From contig QMLM01000052.1 in NCBI GenBank assembly GCA_003646745.1, positions 1 through 8,778 on the forward strand: a stretch of 8,778 nucleotides of DNA, read 5' to 3'. This DNA is from Deltaproteobacteria bacterium. GTDB lineage: Bacteria > Desulfobacterota > B13-G15 > RBG-16-54-18. Under the pieces are notes generated by a model. The model was not told the DNA's origin. It saw only the letters and a list, made by a program, of their open reading frames with translations, and searched no databases. Positions 6,783 through 8,778 of the stretch are shown piece after piece (the first letter of the stretch is position 1; every line of letters begins with the position of its first letter). Made by a program: the position numbers and the translations under genes.

Positions 6783-7439
6783 ATGGTTTCGGAAGAAAGG
6801 ATTGAGGAGATATTAATGGGGATCCGTGATGCAGTAGTTAGCTATGATGAAGAGGCCTGTGTACAATTGTGTAAGGTGGCCTTAAAAAGGGGAATAGATG
6901 CCTATGAGGCAGTCATACGTGGGTTAGCTGCTGGCATGGATATTGTGGGGGAGCTATACGCCAAAAAGGAGTATTTTGTCCCGGAACTGCTTTTGTGCTC
7001 GGATGCCTTGTACGCAGGGCTAGATATCTTACGGCCACATTTGAAAATGGAGGAGGCGGAGATTAAGGGGCGGCTCATTATCGGTGTAGTTGAGGGTGAT
7101 ATCCATGACATAGGCAAAAATCTGGTGAAGACCATGTTTGAGGCGGCAGGGTGGGAGGTCTATGATTTGGGTAAAGATGTGAAGCTTGACAGATTTGTCC
7201 AGGAGCAACAGAGGATTAATGCACAGGTGGTAGGGTTGTCTGCCTTGATGACGACTAGTATGTTGGCCATGCCAAGGGTTATAGAGATGCTCAGGGCCGA
7301 AGACCCTAATGTAAAGATCATGGTGGGAGGGGCCCCCTTAACGCGAGATATAGCGATACAGTACGGGGCTGATGGATATGCCCCTGATGCGGTGGCTGCG
7401 GTTCAGGAGGCGATCAAACTGCTTGAGGCCCCCCAATAA
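6783..7439 (+). CDS. Methyltransferase corrinoid (cobalamin-binding) protein
   Basis: A 218-residue corrinoid carrier of the MtaC/MtbC/MttC/MtvC and MetH B12-domain type, at the usual family length. Residues 1-90 form the helical B12-binding-2 cap, including VIRGLAAGMDIVGELYAKKE (44-63) and FVPELLLCSDAL (65-76). Residues 95-218 are the Rossmann-like B12 domain with the hallmark DxHxxG: G105-D-I-H108-D-I-G111-KNLV. H108 is the predicted lower axial cobalt ligand. VGLSALMTTSM (150-160) and VGGAPLTRD (181-189) are the expected nucleotide-loop and tail-binding segments. A strong AGGGGTG at 6772-6778 sets the ATG. The protein shuttles a methyl group as methyl-Co(III) between methyltransferases. 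The URO-D-type genes downstream are its likely partners. The methyl donor is not identifiable from this protein. No reductive activator (RamA/RACE type) and no MtrH/pterin-type methyltransferase lies in the window. Confidence 0.93.
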   Translation: MVSEERIEEILMGIRDAVVSYDEEACVQLCKVALKRGIDAYEAVIRGLAAGMDIVGELYAKKEYFVPELLLCSDALYAGLDILRPHLKMEEAEIKGRLIIGVVEGDIHDIGKNLVKTMFEAAGWEVYDLGKDVKLDRFVQEQQRINAQVVGLSALMTTSMLAMPRVIEMLRAEDPNVKIMVGGAPLTRDIAIQYGADGYAPDAVAAVQEAIKLLEAPQ

Positions 7440-7455
7440 AGATAAGAGTGAAATC

Positions 7456-8526
7456 ATGCAGCTGAGACAGGATAGGATGAGTAGTAAGGAACGGATGGAG
7501 GCATTGTTTGAGAGCAGGCAGCCAGACAGGGTGCCAATCGGTGCCATGGCCACGGTATTTAGCAGCAAGAATGCCGGTTATTCAGTTAGCACCGCGTATG
7601 GCGATCCGGAAAAAAGTTTCTATGCGATGTTATGGACTGCCGAACAGTATGGTTGGGAGCCGATACCGCAGTATTTCGGGCATACTGTCTTAGGGGCGCT
7701 AGACTTTGGGGGGAGGGTTCGGTTACCTATGGGTGAATACGAAGGGGCGATGGTAGTGGAGTCTTACCCAGTAAAGACAGAAAACGATGTATCGGATCTT
7801 AAGATGCCAGATCCAAAGACGGCGGGTAGGATTCCCGATGTAATGAAGTTTTCCAAGCTCCAAGCTGCGCACGACCTGCCGGTCTGGTTCTTTTCCCGCT
7901 CCCCCTTCTGTGTGGCGGCAAATATCTGTGGGTTGAATCAGTTTTTAAGATGGATGGTAAAAAAGCCTGAATTGTGCGAAAGGCTTATGAAAATGGCCAT
8001 AGATCACATCTTCAATGTTTTGAGGTATTGGGTGGAGACCTTTGGCGCAGAAAGGGTTTTTGTCTATATGAGTTCACCAAGTGAGTCCAATCAGGTGATC
8101 TCCCCAAAGCAGTTTGAGGAATTTGCCCTTCCCTATCATATTGAGTACCACAATAGGTTAAGAACCTTGGGAATCAAACGCTTTGGTTTCCATATTTGTG
8201 GTGACCATAACTTGAACCTGCCATATTTGGCAGAAGTTTCCCCGTGGCCGCATCCTAGCATCCTCAGTTTTGGTCATGAGGTCGATCTTGAGGTGGCTGC
8301 AGAGTTTTTCCCCGATGATATTATTTATGGCAATATCGAACCGGCAGTTATCCAGACTGGTTCACCGCAGCAAGTTTACGAGCTCAGCAAGATAGCGATT
8401 GAAAAGGGCAAGAGGGCTCCTGGTGGCTTTATTTTGGGGCCGGGTTGTGGGTTACCAGCCGCATCGCCTCCGGTCAATGTATTTGCGATGACAAAGGCAG
8501 TTGACGATTTCGGCTGGTACGAATAG
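7456..8526 (+). CDS. URO-D-fold cobalamin-dependent methyltransferase (MtaA/CmuA-like)
   Basis: A 356-residue TIM-barrel protein of the uroporphyrinogen decarboxylase superfamily. The N-terminus has SKERMEALFESRQPDRVP (10-27), the methyltransferase-branch signature. The heme-pathway decarboxylase signature RQAGRYxPEY is absent. A zinc site of the H-x-C...C type seen in MtaA, MtbA and CmuA is present: H246-x-C248 and C331 (in GPGCGLP). The zinc would activate a thiol or another methyl acceptor or donor. I chose ATG 7456 (MQLRQDRMSSKER) because the paralog downstream starts with the same RQDxM block. An alternative is ATG 7477 (MSSKER). An in-frame ATG exists further upstream at 7372, but that extension overlaps the corrinoid gene and encodes a basic, family-unlike stretch. 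The gene lies 16 bases after the corrinoid gene, its expected partner. It could act on the primary substrate (MT1) or transfer methyl from the corrinoid to a thiol or folate-type acceptor (MT2). Confidence 0.87.
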   Translation: MQLRQDRMSSKERMEALFESRQPDRVPIGAMATVFSSKNAGYSVSTAYGDPEKSFYAMLWTAEQYGWEPIPQYFGHTVLGALDFGGRVRLPMGEYEGAMVVESYPVKTENDVSDLKMPDPKTAGRIPDVMKFSKLQAAHDLPVWFFSRSPFCVAANICGLNQFLRWMVKKPELCERLMKMAIDHIFNVLRYWVETFGAERVFVYMSSPSESNQVISPKQFEEFALPYHIEYHNRLRTLGIKRFGFHICGDHNLNLPYLAEVSPWPHPSILSFGHEVDLEVAAEFFPDDIIYGNIEPAVIQTGSPQQVYELSKIAIEKGKRAPGGFILGPGCGLPAASPPVNVFAMTKAVDDFGWYE

Positions 8527-8562
8527 GAATCTCTTGTTATCAGAGAGAATCGCACCTTGAAA

Positions 8563-8778
8563 ATGCGACAGGACAAGATGACCAACAAAGAAAGGATAGA
8601 GGCGCTATTGAAGGGACAGCCAATAGATAGGGTGCCCTTTTATCCCTTTGTCTTGGGGTTCTGCGCTCGGAATGTCGGTTACCCTATTGCCAGCATATAT
8701 AGTGACGCCAAAAGGAGTTTCGAGGCACAACTGTTGGCGATGAAACAATATGGGTTCGATTGGGGACCAATCTATGGC
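8563..8778 (+). CDS. Second URO-D-fold methyltransferase, N-terminal fragment (3' end outside window)
   Basis: An open frame from ATG 8563 to the right edge gives 72 residues starting MRQDKMTNKERIEALLKGQP. It aligns almost without gaps to the first 75 residues of the preceding methyltransferase, sharing RQD-x-M, KER, EAL, DRVP, GY, SF and QYG. Roughly 27 of 70 positions are identical by hand alignment. It is therefore a paralog of the same URO-D-like methyltransferase family, from an old tandem duplication or the recruitment of a related gene. The zinc-site region lies beyond the window, so catalytic competence cannot be judged. The ribosome binding site for ATG 8563 is weak. An alternative ATG at 8578 (MTNKER) has AGGA four bases upstream and is possible. 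The conserved RQDKM block favours 8563. The 36-base gap before it contains no convincing terminator, so it probably belongs to the same operon. Confidence 0.8.
   Translation, partial: MRQDKMTNKERIEALLKGQPIDRVPFYPFVLGFCARNVGYPIASIYSDAKRSFEAQLLAMKQYGFDWGPIYG

Noticed and set aside
7372..7455. Upstream extension of the methyltransferase frame to an ATG at 7372, overlapping the corrinoid gene
   Set aside because: The extra 28 residues are basic, lie entirely over or just after the conserved C-terminus of the corrinoid gene, and do not resemble URO-D family N-termini. The paralog at 8563 supports the start at 7456.
8530..8546. TCTCT...AGAGA inverted repeat between the two methyltransferase genes, considered as a terminator or attenuator
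   Set aside because: The stem is only five pairs with a seven-base loop and no U-run follows. This is expected by chance.
7456..8778. Heme-pathway uroporphyrinogen decarboxylase (HemE)
   Set aside because: The HemE N-terminal signature is missing, the HxC...C zinc site is present in the first copy, and the genes follow a corrinoid protein. This points to the methyltransferase branch of the superfamily.

Overview
The window is one compact, single-strand operon segment of moderate GC with nine genes: seven complete and one cut by each edge. All read on the + strand, with gaps of 0 to 45 bases and no terminator or divergent promoter visible. I see no RNA genes, mobile elements, CRISPR arrays or integration signals. 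The gene content (ETF-linked membrane Fe-S/heme oxidoreductase, HdrD-like proteins, corrinoid methyltransferase parts) suggests a strictly anaerobic, menaquinone-using bacterium. A sulfate-reducing or syntrophic Desulfobacterota-like organism is the best guess. That lineage is inferred from gene content, not from a phylogenetic marker.

Layout: (1) 2-178, the C-terminal tail of an MmgE/PrpD-family protein. (2) 203-1630, a cytoplasmic FAD-linked (GlcD/D-2-hydroxyacid dehydrogenase-like) oxidoreductase. (3) 1676-2875, a soluble iron-sulfur protein with two 4Fe-4S motifs and two CCG domains. (4) 2896-3684 and 3685-4671, electron transfer flavoprotein beta and alpha subunits, directly abutting. 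(5) 4690-6756, a membrane protein joining a NarI-like five-helix diheme domain to two 4Fe-4S motifs and an HdrD-like CCG region; this is the type proposed to link ETF to menaquinone. (6) 6783-7439, a methyltransferase corrinoid protein. (7) 7456-8526, a URO-D-fold methyltransferase with an HxC...C zinc site. (8) 8563-8778, the start of a second, paralogous URO-D-fold methyltransferase that runs off the right edge.

Proposed working model (inference): the FAD enzyme oxidises an unidentified organic acid or acyl substrate. Electrons pass through the soluble Fe-S partner and EtfAB to the membrane protein and on to menaquinone. The corrinoid protein and the URO-D-type methyltransferases move a methyl group to or from the same substrate or one of its products. 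An MmgE/PrpD enzyme upstream (a family of 2-methylcitrate dehydratase, aconitate decarboxylase and similar enzymes) fits a catabolic pathway for a branched or carboxylated compound. The most notable features are the pairing of a corrinoid methyl-transfer module with a complete ETF-to-quinone chain in one operon, a replaced catalytic-type residue in the FAD enzyme, and complete cysteine loss in one CCG domain of the membrane protein.
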